Shown here piece by piece: positions 1-10,861 of a stretch of DNA of 64,000 nt. Within the stretch, counting starts at the first letter, position 1; every line of letters begins with the position of its first letter. The translations under genes were made by a program, and so were the position numbers. The stretch comes from Mycobacterium attenuatum (lineage in GTDB: Bacteria > Actinomycetota > Actinomycetes > Mycobacteriales > Mycobacteriaceae): assembly GCF_900566085.1 (NCBI RefSeq), contig NZ_UPHT01000046.1, positions 1-64,000 on the forward strand, read 5' to 3'. The notes under the pieces were generated by a model, which searched no databases, was not told where the DNA came from, and saw only the letters and a list, made by a program, of their open reading frames with translations.

Positions 1-114
1 GCACACCGGCCGAGTACGCTTCGGCCTGCAGACACACCCATACCCCGGTGGCCTGCGAGATCAACTGAATCCGAATCAAACAAACCCGGCTCTAAAAACG
101 GGTTGACTCAGTAA

Positions 115-279
115 CGGGGACTCGCCACCGGCATTGCCAACACGGGCATCGCCAACTCCGGCAGTGACAACGCCGGCGTCGGCAACTCGGGCAGCGACAA
201 TTCGGGCGTCCAGAACTCGGGCACGTTCAGCTCGGGTGGCTTCAACACCGGCGACAGCCAGTCCGGGTTCTTCCACTAA
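115..279 (+). pseudogene. C-terminal remnant of a PPE-MPTR gene
   Basis: The reading frame ending at the TAA at 277-279 encodes about ten copies of the MPTR pentapeptide pattern (NTG, NSG, DNAG, GNSG, QNSG) and finishes SGFFH. The same frame is closed by a TAA at 112-114, and the DNA before it does not encode MPTR repeats, so the rest of the gene is missing here. In M. tuberculosis a PPE gene (PPE53) faces the end of nuoN; this fragment has the matching orientation and could be what is left of it. That orthology is an inference from position only. It is not expected to be expressed as a protein. Confidence 0.7.
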
Positions 280-517
280 GCACGGTGACGATCCGGCGAG
301 CTGGCTCAGGCAACGTCAAGGTGGCGCGGGCGCACCGGCCTTTCCGTCTGTACGGCGGCGACTCCCGTCCTGCCCTCCGCCGGTTCCATACCCAATTTCT
401 TTGGCGCCGAATGAGAAGCCCGCTGCGACGCACGCCGGCGCATGAGGGGAGCGGCATCTCGACTATGTCAGCTAGTCAATCTAGCGTCGCCAGCTGGATA
501 GCCTTACAGCGTTTACT

Positions 518-760
518 GTGGCTGACATAGAGACCCTGACACGCACCGAGGCCAAGAATCGCTCAATGCTCTGTTAGCCGAAGTCCGGCGCACCGGCACC
601 TCGATCACCATTACCAGTTACGGTCGGCCTGTCGCCATGCTTGTCCCTATCCGGCCGGTGCCGCGGCGGTTCGGTCAGTTCCCGAACCTGTTGGCACCCG
701 ACGACTTTGACGATCCGCTGCCTCCCTGCGACCGTGAAGGTCTGGAGTCTCGGCGTCCGT
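518..760 (+). pseudogene. Frameshifted Phd/YefM-type antitoxin remnant
   Basis: From a GTG at 518 the sequence reads TLTRTEAKNR, then a one-base loss near position 563 shifts the frame and the reading continues as LNALLAEVRRTGTSITIT followed by SYGRPVAMLVPI. This is the N-terminal core of Phd/YefM antitoxins (AKNRLNALL, GxPVAxLVP). The tail FPNLLAPDDFDDPLP fits the acidic toxin-binding end. No PIN-domain toxin is readable downstream in any frame. The gene is broken and orphaned; a complete VapBC pair with a related antitoxin lies at 43258-43868. Confidence 0.65.
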
Positions 761-980
761 CGAGCCGGCCCCCTGGCGGCCACTCGCACGTCTGCGATCG
801 CGACGTCCGATGCTCAGGACGACAGAATGTAGGCCTCAGCCGTGGCCGCGGGAAGCCACGATGGCCGGCTGTCACGTTGGGGTGTCAATGATCACTGCCC
901 AATGGGCGCTCCTCTTGGCAGCAGCCGTGCGGCTAGCCTGGCCCCGCTAAAAGTATTGGCAGAGAGTGATTTTCAACCCT

Positions 981-2540
981 TTACGGTGCGGTGGGAACGC
1001 CACTCGGGAAGCGTCGCACACCAAGGACGAGCGCAGCCGAGAGCAACACCGCAGCGCCGGCAACCGCGAGTTGGACGCCGCGAATGAACTCTTTGTCCGC
1101 GACGCGCACGATCGTCTGCTCCTGCTGTGACGTCGTCGGGTGTCCGGGCCCGATTTCAGCAGCATGAGCACGCGGGTTTGCGCCGTCGACCACCGTGAAT
1201 AGAACCGATGCGCGCTCGGCGGGATCACTGATCACGTCATCCAGCCGCTCCGGCAGAGCGACGCTCAGCCAACCCGCGAGGATCGAACCAAGCAAGGCGA
1301 CACCGAAAATGCTGCCCAGTGACCGCTGCAGATTGATCAGTCCGGCAGCCATACCGGCTCGATGATCGTCGACCTCGGTCATTGCGATATGCAGCAACGG
1401 GGTGGCACACCCGCCGGCCCCCGCCCCGAACAGCGCCAGGCCGGTAACCACCACTGGCATCACGCGACCGATAGCGATCCCGAAGAGCGCCAAGCCGACA
1501 ATCATTGCCGCCAAACAAATCAGCACCGGCAGCCGGGGGCCCCAGCTTTCCACCGCCCGCCCCGCCAGCAGGCTCGCAATTCCAAATCCCACCGGAACCG
1601 GCAACATCAACAGACCCGCGTGCAGTGGAGTGAAGCCGCGCACGTTCTGGAAATGCTGGGTGATAACCATCAATGTCCCGAAATAGCAGGACATCACCAC
1701 GAAGTAGACCACCAGCGCCGACCGGTAAACCGGGTGGGTAAACAACTGAAGATCAATCAGCGGAAACACGGCGCGACGCTCGTGCTGGACGAAAAACCAC
1801 AGGAGCACGATCGCGACCACCAGCAATATGACCATTAGTCCGGGCTGTCGGTCCGCACGCGGCGCCTCGATGATCGCGTATGCGAGTAAGGCGACCGCGG
1901 GAGCGAACATCAGCTGTCCTGGCCAGTCCAGCTGGGTCGGGTCGGGATCCTTGGACTCGGTCACGCTCAGACGGGTCAGCAACCAGACAGCCGCTCCCAG
2001 CGGCACGTTCACCGCGAAAACGCTACGCCAGCCCATATTCTCTACCAGCACCCCGCCCAATGCTGGGGCGGAACCGGCGCCGATGCAGCCAATGGCCATC
2101 CAACCGGCTATCGCCCGCGCTTTCATCCCCGGATCGGGGAAAGCGTGACTCAGCAACGCAAGCGAGAGCACCGAAATGAAGGCCGCACCCACGCCCTGGA
2201 CGACTCGCGCCACCGTGAGTATCCCCAGGCTGACCGGGACCGCACAGACGATGGAGGCGGCGGCGAATACCCCCAGCCCGATGAAAAATCCGCGTCGACG
2301 CCCGTACCGATCGCCGAGCAGGGCGCAGCTCATCAGCACGGCTGCCATACCGAGGCTGTAGCCGGCGACCGCCCACTGAAGACCTTGCTCACCCGTCTTG
2401 TAAACGGCTTGGATGCTGGGCAACGCAACATTCACGATGTTGATGTCCACAAACACCATGAAGATTCCGAGACCGGTCGCGACAACGGTCATCCGCTGGC
2501 GCGGCGTCATCGCATGATGTGAAACCTGTGCCACCGTCAT
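981..2540 (-). CDS. MFS drug exporter, DHA2 (EmrB/QacA) family
   Basis: A 519-residue, very hydrophobic protein, the size of 14-helix DHA2 proton-drug antiporters of the inner membrane. The first helix carries the family pattern VFVDINIVNVALPSIQ, motif A is LGDRYGRRRGFF between helices 2 and 3, and motif C is seen as GAGSAPALGGVL followed by GWRSVFAVNVPLG. The start at 2540 (MTVAQVSHH) is preferred over upstream codons because GGAG lies five bases before it. The gene lies 276 bases beyond the end of nuoN on the same strand but is not part of the nuo operon in M. tuberculosis. The substrate cannot be told. Confidence 0.85.
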   Translation of the reverse strand: MTVAQVSHHAMTPRQRMTVVATGLGIFMVFVDINIVNVALPSIQAVYKTGEQGLQWAVAGYSLGMAAVLMSCALLGDRYGRRRGFFIGLGVFAAASIVCAVPVSLGILTVARVVQGVGAAFISVLSLALLSHAFPDPGMKARAIAGWMAIGCIGAGSAPALGGVLVENMGWRSVFAVNVPLGAAVWLLTRLSVTESKDPDPTQLDWPGQLMFAPAVALLAYAIIEAPRADRQPGLMVILLVVAIVLLWFFVQHERRAVFPLIDLQLFTHPVYRSALVVYFVVMSCYFGTLMVITQHFQNVRGFTPLHAGLLMLPVPVGFGIASLLAGRAVESWGPRLPVLICLAAMIVGLALFGIAIGRVMPVVVTGLALFGAGAGGCATPLLHIAMTEVDDHRAGMAAGLINLQRSLGSIFGVALLGSILAGWLSVALPERLDDVISDPAERASVLFTVVDGANPRAHAAEIGPGHPTTSQQEQTIVRVADKEFIRGVQLAVAGAAVLLSAALVLGVRRFPSGVPTAP

Positions 2541-2816
2541 TTCACTCCAATTTTCACGACTGCTGCCGAACAACGATTGCCCGATATTTCTGTCGGCGGA
2601 GCCAGACACCATTTCTGCGGTTGCATGTCCACGGAGCGCTCCTTGCGGATAGCCCAGCTTCGCCTCATGGATATGTGGTCGTTGAATCTATCAGCCGGCG
2701 GCGACTCTGGCGTGCCAATCAGGGAATCAGGGCAGCAGCCGATATGGGTGGTGGCGGTGCTCGCGGCGGTCTTAGAGTCCGCTGCGTGCGTTGACGGATC
2801 GGCTACTGTCCGCACG

Positions 2817-4403
2817 TTAGTACAGCAGCTGTGCAGCGTGCTCGGCCAGATCGAGCACCGGCTGCGGGAAAATCCCCAAAACCACTGTGACGAAGGCGCA
2901 TATGGCGATGGCGGCCTTGCTCAGCACGCCCGGTGCCACCACTTGCGGCGTGTCGTGGGTGCCTTCGGTAAAGAACATCAGCACGATCACGCGTACGTAA
3001 AAGTAGGCGGCGACCCCGCTGGCGATCACACCGATGATCACCAGCGGCACCGCCCCCCCTTGGGCCGCGGCCCTAAACACCGCGAACTTGCTGATAAACC
3101 CGCTGGTCAGTGGGATGCCGGCGAACGCCAGCAGAAACATCGAAAGCATTACCCCCACAATGGGTGAACGCTGACCCAGCCCCGCCCAGTGCGACAGGTT
3201 GGCGTCCTCGACTCCCTCGGCGTTGCGAATCAGGCCCACGATGGCGAATGCGCCCACCGTGGAAAAGCTGTAGGCGACCAGATAAAACAGCGTTGCCGAC
3301 AGGCCGGCTTGGTTGTCGGCGATGACGCCGGTGAGGATGAAGCCAACGTGTGCGACCGACGAATAGGCCAGCATCCGTTTGACGTCGGTCTGGTTCACCG
3401 CGGTGATGGTGGCCACCGCCATGGTCACGATCGAAATCGCCCACAGCACCGGGCGCCACTGGTCGTGGAGCGGCGGCAACGCGACATAAACCACGCGCAG
3501 CAGTGCGCCGAACGCCGCAACCTTGGTGGCGGCCGCCATGAATCCCGTGATCGGGGTGGGCGCTCCCTGATACACGTCGGGAATCCAGGAATGGAAGGGG
3601 ACCGCGCCGACTTTGAACAGCAGGCCGACCGACAGCAGCCCGACGCCTACCAATGCCATTGAGGTATCACTTTGTGCCGTAAGCGAATCGCGGATACCGG
3701 ACAGGGTCAGCGTGCCGGTCGCACCGTAGAGCAATGCGACTCCATAGAGGAAGAACGCCGACGAGAAGGCGCCCAGCAAAAAGTACTTCAACGCCGCTTC
3801 CTGCGACAGTAGCCGGCGGTGACGAGCGAGCCCGCACATCAAGTACAGCGGCAGGGACAAGACTTCGAGCGCCACGAACATCGTTAGTAGGTCGTTGGAC
3901 GCGGAGAAGACCATCATGCCGCCGACCGACAGCGTCAGCAGCGGGAAGATCTCGGTTTGCGCGGCGCCGGCCCGTTCGGCCTCGTGCTCGGCCGCGCTGC
4001 CTGGCACCGCGGAAGCCTGCGGCGTAAAGGAATCCAGCCCGCCGCTGCCCGCGGCGACTGCCAGCCTGCGCGGAGTGGCAGCGCGGTGGGCACTGCGTTC
4101 GGCGACGAAAATGACCGCCAGCACGGCGACGAGCAAAACGGTGCCCTGCAGGAACAGCGCCGGTCGATCCACCGCTACCGACCCGAGCACTGCGCGGCGG
4201 CCGGACGCCGGGATGGATCTGGCCACCGCGACGAGCATGATGAACGCGGCGACCAATCCGCCGACGGCGAGCGTCACCTGGGCGCCGTAGCGTATGCGGC
4301 GCGGCAGGAATGCCTCGACAAGCACTCCGACCACAGCGACGCCGAAGACGATCAGCATCGGGCAGAGCAGAAAGTACTCAATGCTGGGGCTGGGCAAGGT
4401 CAT
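2817..4403 (-). CDS. nuoN: NADH-quinone oxidoreductase subunit N
   Basis: Last gene of the nuo operon, 528 residues, about the length of the M. tuberculosis protein. NuoN is one of the three antiporter-like subunits in the membrane arm of complex I that move protons while NADH is oxidised and menaquinone reduced. The proton-antiporter core is clear in FKVGAVPFHSWIPDVYQGAP and in TDVKRMLAYSSVAHVGFIL, with the conserved lysines and the helix-breaking proline. A charged loop around residues 110-150 is typical of actinobacterial NuoN. It overlaps nuoM by ATGA (4400-4403), so translation is probably coupled. Confidence 0.97.
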   Translation of the reverse strand: MTLPSPSIEYFLLCPMLIVFGVAVVGVLVEAFLPRRIRYGAQVTLAVGGLVAAFIMLVAVARSIPASGRRAVLGSVAVDRPALFLQGTVLLVAVLAVIFVAERSAHRAATPRRLAVAAGSGGLDSFTPQASAVPGSAAEHEAERAGAAQTEIFPLLTLSVGGMMVFSASNDLLTMFVALEVLSLPLYLMCGLARHRRLLSQEAALKYFLLGAFSSAFFLYGVALLYGATGTLTLSGIRDSLTAQSDTSMALVGVGLLSVGLLFKVGAVPFHSWIPDVYQGAPTPITGFMAAATKVAAFGALLRVVYVALPPLHDQWRPVLWAISIVTMAVATITAVNQTDVKRMLAYSSVAHVGFILTGVIADNQAGLSATLFYLVAYSFSTVGAFAIVGLIRNAEGVEDANLSHWAGLGQRSPIVGVMLSMFLLAFAGIPLTSGFISKFAVFRAAAQGGAVPLVIIGVIASGVAAYFYVRVIVLMFFTEGTHDTPQVVAPGVLSKAAIAICAFVTVVLGIFPQPVLDLAEHAAQLLY

Positions 4404-6043
4404 TGGTGCGGTCCTTCGGCTGTCCGGGGAGCTCCGGTACTCATGGGTACGTGAGGCGCGGGATCATGCTGGCCGATGGTGGTCATGGTGTTCTCGACCG
4501 CGGGGTTGATGAGGTCGAGTATCGGTTTGGGGTAAACCCCCAGCACGAGCAGTAACGCGATCAGCGGCGTCACCACGATCATTTCGCGGCCCACCAGGTC
4601 ACCGATTCGTTCGTTGCCCTTGGCCACCGGCCCGGTCATCACCCGCTGGTAGAGCCACAGCATGTAGATGGCAGACAGAACCAGCGCGGTGACGCCGAAC
4701 GCCGTGGCCAGCCAGTAGCGGTTGTAAGTACCTAGCAGCACCAGGAATTCGCTGACGAACGGGGCCAGGCCGGGCAGCGACAGGGTTGCCATGGCCGAAA
4801 CCAGGAACGTGCCGGCCAGAATCGGCGCCACCTTCTGCACACCGCCGTAGTCGGCGATCGACCGGCTGCCGTGGCGCGAAATGAGGAAGCCGGCGATCAG
4901 GAACACCGCCGCCGTGGACAGGCCATGGTTGAGCATGTACAGCGTCGACCCGCTCTGGCCCTGGGTGGTCATCACGAAGATGCCCGCGATGATGAACCCG
5001 AAGTGGGAGATCGAGGTGTAGGCGATCAGCCGCATGATGTCGGTCTGGCCGATGGCCACCACCGCGCCGTAGATCACACCGATGATGGCCAGCGTCACGA
5101 TCAGCGGGCGGAAGTACGTTGACGCGTCGGGGAATAGCTGCAGGCAGTAACGCAGCATGCCGAAGGTGCCGACTTTGTCCATCACGGCCATCATCAGCAC
5201 CGCGGTCGGGGGTGTGGACTCGACCGCGGCGTCGGGCAGCCAGCGGTGGAAGGGCCACAGCGGCGCCTTGACGGCGAACGCGAACATGAAACCCAGGAAG
5301 AGCGCCTTGAACACCGCCGGGTCGACGCCGTACTGACCAGACTGCACGCCGGCCACAATGGTTCGGAAATCGAAGGTTCCCGGACCGTGCTGCGCGGTCA
5401 CCACATATAGCCCGATCACCGCCGCCAGCATGATCAGCCCGCCGAACAGGTTGTACAACAAGAACTTCACTGCTGCGCGCGAGCGCCCGGGACCTTGGCC
5501 GAAGCCGCCGATGAGGAAGTACATCGGGATGAGCATGGCTTCGAAGAAGATGTAGAACAGCAACACGTCCAGCGCGACCAGCGAGATCAGCACCATCGAC
5601 TCAATGGCCAGCGTCAGCGCGACATAGGCGTGCACACCGCGAGTGCGCCCGCCCCCTCGTGACTGTCCCAAGCTCGGCGAGGCCGGGCGCTGCGGGTCGC
5701 CACCATCTCCGTCGTTCCAGCCGGCGACCAGCAGCAGCGGAATCAGCACCGTGGTCAGCAGCACCAGCACCACCGCGATGCCGTCCACCCCGAGGGTGTA
5801 GCCGGCGCCGAAAGCCGGTATCCAGGAATGCTTTTCGACGAACTGGTACGGTTCCGTGCCGGTTTGGGAGCCGGGCTTGAAGCCGATTGTGACCACGACC
5901 GAGACGGCCAGCGTCGCGACGCTGACGATCACTCCCGTCCACTTGGCCAGTCGGTGCAGCCCGGGCGGCAGCAGGATGACCAGCACCGAACCGGCCAGCG
6001 GAACCAGCCACAGCACACTCAGCCACGGAACATTGCTCACCAC
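4400..6043 (-). CDS. nuoM: NADH-quinone oxidoreductase subunit M
   Basis: 547 residues with some fourteen hydrophobic segments; second antiporter-like subunit of the complex I membrane arm. The signatures [32 protein letters not shown] (with the essential glutamate) and [15 protein letters not shown] (with the conserved lysine) are present. A hydrophilic loop near residues 130-160 contains the proline/glycine-rich stretch typical of mycobacterial NuoM. Translation starts at one of two adjacent GTG codons (6043 or 6040); the gene overlaps the end of nuoL by seven bases. Confidence 0.97.
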   Translation of the reverse strand: MVSNVPWLSVLWLVPLAGSVLVILLPPGLHRLAKWTGVIVSVATLAVSVVVTIGFKPGSQTGTEPYQFVEKHSWIPAFGAGYTLGVDGIAVVLVLLTTVLIPLLLVAGWNDGDGGDPQRPASPSLGQSRGGGRTRGVHAYVALTLAIESMVLISLVALDVLLFYIFFEAMLIPMYFLIGGFGQGPGRSRAAVKFLLYNLFGGLIMLAAVIGLYVVTAQHGPGTFDFRTIVAGVQSGQYGVDPAVFKALFLGFMFAFAVKAPLWPFHRWLPDAAVESTPPTAVLMMAVMDKVGTFGMLRYCLQLFPDASTYFRPLIVTLAIIGVIYGAVVAIGQTDIMRLIAYTSISHFGFIIAGIFVMTTQGQSGSTLYMLNHGLSTAAVFLIAGFLISRHGSRSIADYGGVQKVAPILAGTFLVSAMATLSLPGLAPFVSEFLVLLGTYNRYWLATAFGVTALVLSAIYMLWLYQRVMTGPVAKGNERIGDLVGREMIVVTPLIALLLVLGVYPKPILDLINPAVENTMTTIGQHDPAPHVPMSTGAPRTAEGPHQ

Positions 6044-7923
6044 AGGTTCACCACCAGGAACACCGCGGCTACCAGGGCCGCACCGGCCAGCATGGACAAC
6101 GCGTAGTTACGCGCAAAGCCGGTTTGCATGCGCCGCAAGCGATTCGAAGTCAGGCTCACCAGAGCCGCCAACGCGTTGACGGAGCCGTCCACACCGGCGT
6201 CGTCGACTTCGACCACCGCGTGGGTCAATTGCGCGCCGGGGCGCATGAACACCTCCTCGTTGAAGGCATCGCCATAGAGGTCGGCGCGCGCGGCCGTCGT
6301 CAGCACCGACACCTGAGTGGGGGCCACCCGGGGGATGGGTGCGGTGGCATACATCCGGTAGGCCACCGCGATCCCGGCGGCGACGACACCGAGGGTCACC
6401 GTGGTGCTGACCCAGGCCGGGACGGCGTGGACGGCTTCTTCGGGTGCGCCGACAACGGGCTCGAGCCAGTTGCGCAGGGTTCCGCCGGCGGCCAACAGGC
6501 CCCCGGAGAACACCGAGCCGATGGCCAGCAAGATCATCGGCCACGTCATCAGCCCCGGCGCTTCGTGCGGGTGCGACCCAGGCGCCCAGCGCTGCTTGCC
6601 GAAGAAGGTCATCAGCATGACCCGCGTCATGTAGAACGCGGTGACACCGGCACCCAGCAGCGCGGCTCCGCCCAGGACATATCCGCGGGCTCCGCCGGCA
6701 CCCAGGGCTGCCTCGATGATCGCGTCCTTGGAGAAAAAGCCCGCGAAGGGCGGCACCCCGATGATCGCCAGATAGGCCAGCCCGAAGGTGACGAACGTGA
6801 CCGGCAGCGCGGCCCGCAGCCCGCCGTAGCGGCGCATGTCCTGTTCTTCGTCCATCGCGTGGATCACCGCGCCGGATCCGAGGAACAGGCCGGCCTTAAA
6901 GAAACCGTGGGTGAGCAGGTGCATGATCGCGAAGGCATAACCGGCCGGGCCCAGCCCGGCGGCCAGCACCATGTAACCGATCTGGCTCATCGTCGACGCG
7001 GCCAGCGCGCGTTTGATGTCGTCCTTGGCGCAGCCGATGAAGGCCCCGAACAGCAAGGTGACCGCACCGACGATGACCACGGCCAGCTGAGCATCCGGCG
7101 ACAGGTTGTACAGCGGGTTGGACCGCACGATCAGATACACGCCGGCGGTCACCATGGTGGCGGCGTGGATCAGCGCGGACACCGGGGTGGGGCCCTCCAT
7201 CGCGTCGCCCAGCCAGGCCTGCAGTGGAACCTGGGCGGATTTGGCGCACGCACCTAAGAGCAGCAACAACCCCATCGCGGTCAGCGCACCACGACTGGCC
7301 GCCGGCGCACCGGCGAAAACTCCGCCGTAGGACAGCGTCCCGAACGTGGCGAACATGACGAACATGCCCAAAGCCAGGCCGGCGTCGCCGACCCGGTTCA
7401 TCACGAACGCTTTCTTGGCGGCCGTGGCGGCCGACGGCTTGTGATACCAGAAACCGATCAGCAGGTACGACGCCAGGCCCACGCCTTCCCAGCCGACATA
7501 GAGCAGCGCATAGTTGTCGGCGACCACCAGCAACAGCATCGAGGCCAAAAACAGGTTCAGGTAGCCGAAAAACCGGCGGCGGTCTGGGTCATCTTTCATG
7601 TAGGCGACCGAATAGATGTGGATGAGCGATCCCACGCCGGTGATCAGCAGCACGAAGCACATCGACAACTGGTCGAGCTGCAGCCCGAAGTCGACCTGCA
7701 GCCCGCCCACCGGAATCCAGGTGAACACCGTCTGACGGATGACGCGGTCGCTCTCGGCCCGGTCGAGCATCTCGGCAAGCAACGCCGCGCCCACGCCGAA
7801 CGCCGCGATGGCCGCGGCGCAGCCCAGCCAATGACCCCACGCGTCGGTTCGTCTGCCGCCGAACAGCAAGATCGCGGCACCCACCAGCGGCAGCGCCACC
7901 AGCAGCCAGGTGTAGTCAGTCAT
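6037..7923 (-). CDS. nuoL: NADH-quinone oxidoreductase subunit L
   Basis: 628 residues from the ATG at 7923 ([15 protein letters not shown]); the reading frame extends 60 bases upstream, but this start gives the expected NuoL N-terminus and lies ten bases after nuoK. NuoL is the distal antiporter-like subunit carrying the long lateral helix. Typical stretches are [62 protein letters not shown] and [17 protein letters not shown], read in order. The C-terminal 150 residues contain an amphipathic segment and a final membrane helix. There is no strong ribosome-binding site, consistent with coupling to nuoK. Confidence 0.96.
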   Translation of the reverse strand: MTDYTWLLVALPLVGAAILLFGGRRTDAWGHWLGCAAAIAAFGVGAALLAEMLDRAESDRVIRQTVFTWIPVGGLQVDFGLQLDQLSMCFVLLITGVGSLIHIYSVAYMKDDPDRRRFFGYLNLFLASMLLLVVADNYALLYVGWEGVGLASYLLIGFWYHKPSAATAAKKAFVMNRVGDAGLALGMFVMFATFGTLSYGGVFAGAPAASRGALTAMGLLLLLGACAKSAQVPLQAWLGDAMEGPTPVSALIHAATMVTAGVYLIVRSNPLYNLSPDAQLAVVIVGAVTLLFGAFIGCAKDDIKRALAASTMSQIGYMVLAAGLGPAGYAFAIMHLLTHGFFKAGLFLGSGAVIHAMDEEQDMRRYGGLRAALPVTFVTFGLAYLAIIGVPPFAGFFSKDAIIEAALGAGGARGYVLGGAALLGAGVTAFYMTRVMLMTFFGKQRWAPGSHPHEAPGLMTWPMILLAIGSVFSGGLLAAGGTLRNWLEPVVGAPEEAVHAVPAWVSTTVTLGVVAAGIAVAYRMYATAPIPRVAPTQVSVLTTAARADLYGDAFNEEVFMRPGAQLTHAVVEVDDAGVDGSVNALAALVSLTSNRLRRMQTGFARNYALSMLAGAALVAAVFLVVNLW

Positions 7924-7933
7924 CTTGGCGTTT

Positions 7934-8233
7934 CTAGCCTTTGAGTAGGTTCGCGTCGTCGACCGACGCCGATTTGCGGGCACGGAAAATCGTCATGATG
8001 ATGGCCAGACCGACGACGACTTCGCAGGCGGCCACCACCATGGTGAAAAAGGCGATCATCTGTCCGTCGAGGTGGCCGTGCATCCGCGCGAACGTGACGA
8101 ACGCCAGGTTGACGGCGTTGAGCATCAGTTCCACGCACATGAACATGACGATCGCGTTGCGTCGCAACAGCACGCCGGAGGCGCCGATGGTGAACAGCAG
8201 CGCCGAAAGGTAGAGGTAATTGGCCGGGTTCAC
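7934..8233 (-). CDS. nuoK: NADH-quinone oxidoreductase subunit K
   Basis: 99 residues, the standard NuoK length, starting at the GTG at 8233 ([13 protein letters not shown]). Three membrane helices contain the two conserved glutamates in [12 protein letters not shown] and [10 protein letters not shown], which form part of the proton path between the quinone site and the antiporter subunits. Frames extending further upstream are simply reading through nuoJ. The start overlaps the nuoJ stop as GTGA (8230-8233). Confidence 0.95.
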   Translation of the reverse strand: MNPANYLYLSALLFTIGASGVLLRRNAIVMFMCVELMLNAVNLAFVTFARMHGHLDGQMIAFFTMVVAACEVVVGLAIIMTIFRARKSASVDDANLLKG

Positions 8234-9024
8234 GACGTACCACCTTTGACCGTGTCGGCGGTCGCAGTGCCGTCCGCGCCGCGGCTGCGCAGGACCGACG
8301 AGACCGACAACTCCGAATACGTGCCGTCGGGCAGCCGCGCCGCCACATCGACCGCGTTGCGGCGCGCGTAGACACCCGGGTTTGGCATCGGGGTGGGGTG
8401 CCCGCCGGGACGGAAGCGTTCCTTGGAAAGCTCCCGCTGCGTCTTGCGGCGCTCGAAGCGTTCTCGATGAGCCAGCACCATCGCTCCGATAGCGGCGGTG
8501 ATCAACAGCGCACTGGTCAACTCGAAAGCCCACAGGTAGCGAAAGAAGATCAGCGCCGCCAGACCCTCGACGTTGCCGTTGGCGTTGGCGGCGGTCAGCC
8601 CGGCGAAGCCGCCGGTCGCCACGTTGCCGATGCCGCCGACCAGCAGGATGCCGAACCCGATCCCGGTGACCACCGCCGCGGCCCGCTGTCCGCGCAAAGT
8701 CTCCTTCAGTGACTCCGCGGAGTCCACGCCGATCAGCATCAGCACGAACAAGAACAGCATCATCACCGCGCCGGTATAGACCACGACCTGGACGACGCCC
8801 AGAAACAGCGCGTCCTGGACCATGTAGAACACCGCCAGGATGATCATCGTCATCGCCAAGAACATCGCCGAGTACACCGCGTTAACGGCCAGCACCACCC
8901 CGAGCGCGCCGATCAGCGCCAGCGCCCCGAGAATCCAGAACGTCACCGCTTCACCGGTGGACGTCCGAACGATGGTGTCTTGCGCCAAATTAGACGCCAG
9001 ATCAGACGCCAGGAGTGCGGTCAT
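8230..9024 (-). CDS. nuoJ: NADH-quinone oxidoreductase subunit J
   Basis: 264 residues; membrane subunit J of complex I. Five hydrophobic segments are followed by a hydrophilic tail of about 80 residues, which is characteristic of actinobacterial NuoJ and absent from the shorter E. coli protein. The conserved helix with the pi-bulge region reads [22 protein letters not shown]. It overlaps nuoI by ATGA at 9021-9024. Confidence 0.96.
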   Translation of the reverse strand: MTALLASDLASNLAQDTIVRTSTGEAVTFWILGALALIGALGVVLAVNAVYSAMFLAMTMIILAVFYMVQDALFLGVVQVVVYTGAVMMLFLFVLMLIGVDSAESLKETLRGQRAAAVVTGIGFGILLVGGIGNVATGGFAGLTAANANGNVEGLAALIFFRYLWAFELTSALLITAAIGAMVLAHRERFERRKTQRELSKERFRPGGHPTPMPNPGVYARRNAVDVAARLPDGTYSELSVSSVLRSRGADGTATADTVKGGTS

Positions 9025-9566
9025 CGCGAGTCTCCGGCTTGCTGCGGCTCGCGCACGCCGTGCGGAGTCACGTTACCGAGGTAGTAATCCTTGTCGGTGG
9101 CGCCGGCAGCCCTGGGGTGCGGGGGCGCGGTCATTTCGGGCAGCAGCGGCGCCAGCAGCCGGTCCTTCTCGTAGATCAAGTCGGCGCGGTTGTCGTCGGC
9201 CATCTCGTAGTCGTTGGTCATCGTCAGCGCGCGGGTGGGGCAGGCCTCGATGCACAGGCCGCAACCGATGCACCGCAGGTAGTTGATCTGGTACACCCGG
9301 CCGTAACGCTCACCGGGGGAATAACGCGCTTCCTCGGTGTTGTCGGCGCCCTCGACGTAAATCGCGTCGGCCGGGCACGCCCAGGCGCACAATTCGCAGC
9401 CGATGCATTTCTCTAACCCGTCGGGGTACCGGTTGAGCTGATGACGGCCGTGGTAGCGCGGCGCCACCGGACCCGGCTTTTCCGGATACTCCTCGGTGAC
9501 GGTCTTTTTGAACATCGAACCGAGGGTCACGCCGAATCCGGCAACGGCGTCCAGGAGTCTAGCCAC
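9021..9566 (-). CDS. nuoI: NADH-quinone oxidoreductase subunit I (two 4Fe-4S clusters)
   Basis: A 181-residue ferredoxin-like subunit carrying clusters N6a and N6b, which pass electrons from NuoG towards NuoB. Both cluster motifs are intact: [12 protein letters not shown] and [12 protein letters not shown]. The start is taken as the GTG at 9566 because AGGAG lies seven bases upstream; GTG and TTG codons a few residues upstream lack such a site. It overlaps the end of nuoH by eight bases. The extra N-terminal residues seen in the M. tuberculosis protein are shorter here. Confidence 0.95.
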   Translation of the reverse strand: MARLLDAVAGFGVTLGSMFKKTVTEEYPEKPGPVAPRYHGRHQLNRYPDGLEKCIGCELCAWACPADAIYVEGADNTEEARYSPGERYGRVYQINYLRCIGCGLCIEACPTRALTMTNDYEMADDNRADLIYEKDRLLAPLLPEMTAPPHPRAAGATDKDYYLGNVTPHGVREPQQAGDSR

Positions 9567-10818
9567 GTGCGTTCTCCTTGCTCGCACCAACTGGCTGGGC
9601 CAGTGGCTTCATGGGCAGCGGCGGGGTCGGAAATACCGGTTCGGCGGCGCCGCGCTCGGCCGTGGTCTCGGCGCGCTGTTGGCGGCGCTTCACCCTGGAG
9701 CCCGGGCTTCGCAACGACATCACCAGGCCGGTGGCCACGACGAGACTGCTGATGACCAACGTCGCCGTCCAATACTGAAATCCCTGGTTGCGCAGCGCGC
9801 GGATGACGGCGGCGACCATGATCCACGCCAGCGAGACGGGGATCAGCAATTTCCAGCCCAGCGCCATGAACTGGTCGTAGCGCAGCCGCGGCAGCGTCGC
9901 GCGCAGCCAGAAGTAAATGAACAAAAAGCCCCACACCTTGGCGGTGAACCACAGCACCGGCCACCAGCCGGTGTTGGCCCCGGCCCACATGTTCAGCGGC
10001 CAGGGTGCGTGCCAGCCGCCCAGGAACATCGTTGCGGCCAGCGCCGAAACCGTTGTCATGTTGACGTATTCGGCGAGCATGAACATTGCGAACTTCAGCG
10101 ACGAGTACTCGGTGTGGAAGCCCGCGACCAGCTCACCCTCGGCTTCGGGCAGGTCGAATGGTGCCCGGTTGGTCTCGCCCACCATGGAGATCAGGTAGAT
10201 CACGAACGACGGCAACAACAGAAAGACGTACCAGACCCGGTCTTGTGCGGCGATGATCTGTGACGTCGACATGGTGCCGGCGTAGAGGAACACGGTGGCG
10301 AACGACAGCCCCATCGCGACCTCGTAGGAGATGACCTGCGCGGTCGAGCGCACCCCGCCCAGAAGCGGATACGTCGATCCCGAAGCCCAGCCGCCGAGCA
10401 CGATGCCATACACCCCGATCGCGGACAACGCCAGGATGAACAGCACCGCGACCGGCAGATCGGTCAGTTGCAGCGGCGTCCGGTGGCCGAATACCGACAC
10501 CTCGGGGCCGAACGGAACGAACGCAAATGCCGTGAACGCCGGAATCACCGAGATGATCGGCGCCAGGAAATACACGAACTTGTCGATGCCGCCGGGAGTG
10601 ATGCTTTCCTTGAGCGCCAGCTTGATTCCGTCGGCGAGGCTCTGCAACGCGCCGTGTGGCCCTACCCGGTTGGGGCCGGGCCGCAGTTGCATCCGGCCCA
10701 GTAGTTTTCGTTCGGCCAGGATCGCCACCAGGACGGTCAGCATGAGGAAGGCGAAGATGGCGATCGCCTTGGCCACTACCAGCCACCACGTGTCGTGCCC
10801 GAACGGGGTCATCGGCAC
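9559..10818 (-). CDS. nuoH: NADH-quinone oxidoreductase subunit H
   Basis: About 419 residues with eight membrane helices; NuoH lines the quinone-access channel at the junction of the two arms of complex I. Family stretches include [30 protein letters not shown] and [28 protein letters not shown] site precedes two possible starts, GTG at 10818 and ATG at 10812; spacing favours neither clearly, and the difference is two residues. The charged C-terminal tail (from about residue 365) is typical of mycobacteria. It lies 43 bases after nuoG, the longest gap between adjacent genes from nuoB to nuoN. Confidence 0.96.
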   Translation of the reverse strand: MPMTPFGHDTWWLVVAKAIAIFAFLMLTVLVAILAERKLLGRMQLRPGPNRVGPHGALQSLADGIKLALKESITPGGIDKFVYFLAPIISVIPAFTAFAFVPFGPEVSVFGHRTPLQLTDLPVAVLFILALSAIGVYGIVLGGWASGSTYPLLGGVRSTAQVISYEVAMGLSFATVFLYAGTMSTSQIIAAQDRVWYVFLLLPSFVIYLISMVGETNRAPFDLPEAEGELVAGFHTEYSSLKFAMFMLAEYVNMTTVSALAATMFLGGWHAPWPLNMWAGANTGWWPVLWFTAKVWGFLFIYFWLRATLPRLRYDQFMALGWKLLIPVSLAWIMVAAVIRALRNQGFQYWTATLVISSLVVATGLVMSLRSPGSRVKRRQQRAETTAERGAAEPVFPTPPLPMKPLAQPVGASKENARG

Positions 10819-10861
10819 CGCTCCTCCGCATCATTTCGTTCTGCATCGCCGCCGGCGCGGG

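Noticed and set aside
840..950. Short hydrophobic open frame near 888-950
   Set aside because: About 20 codons, no ribosome-binding site, in a decayed region.
6124..7257. Long open frame opposite nuoL
   Set aside because: Shadow of the high-GC nuoL gene with His/Gly/Arg-rich composition; no start signal or homology.
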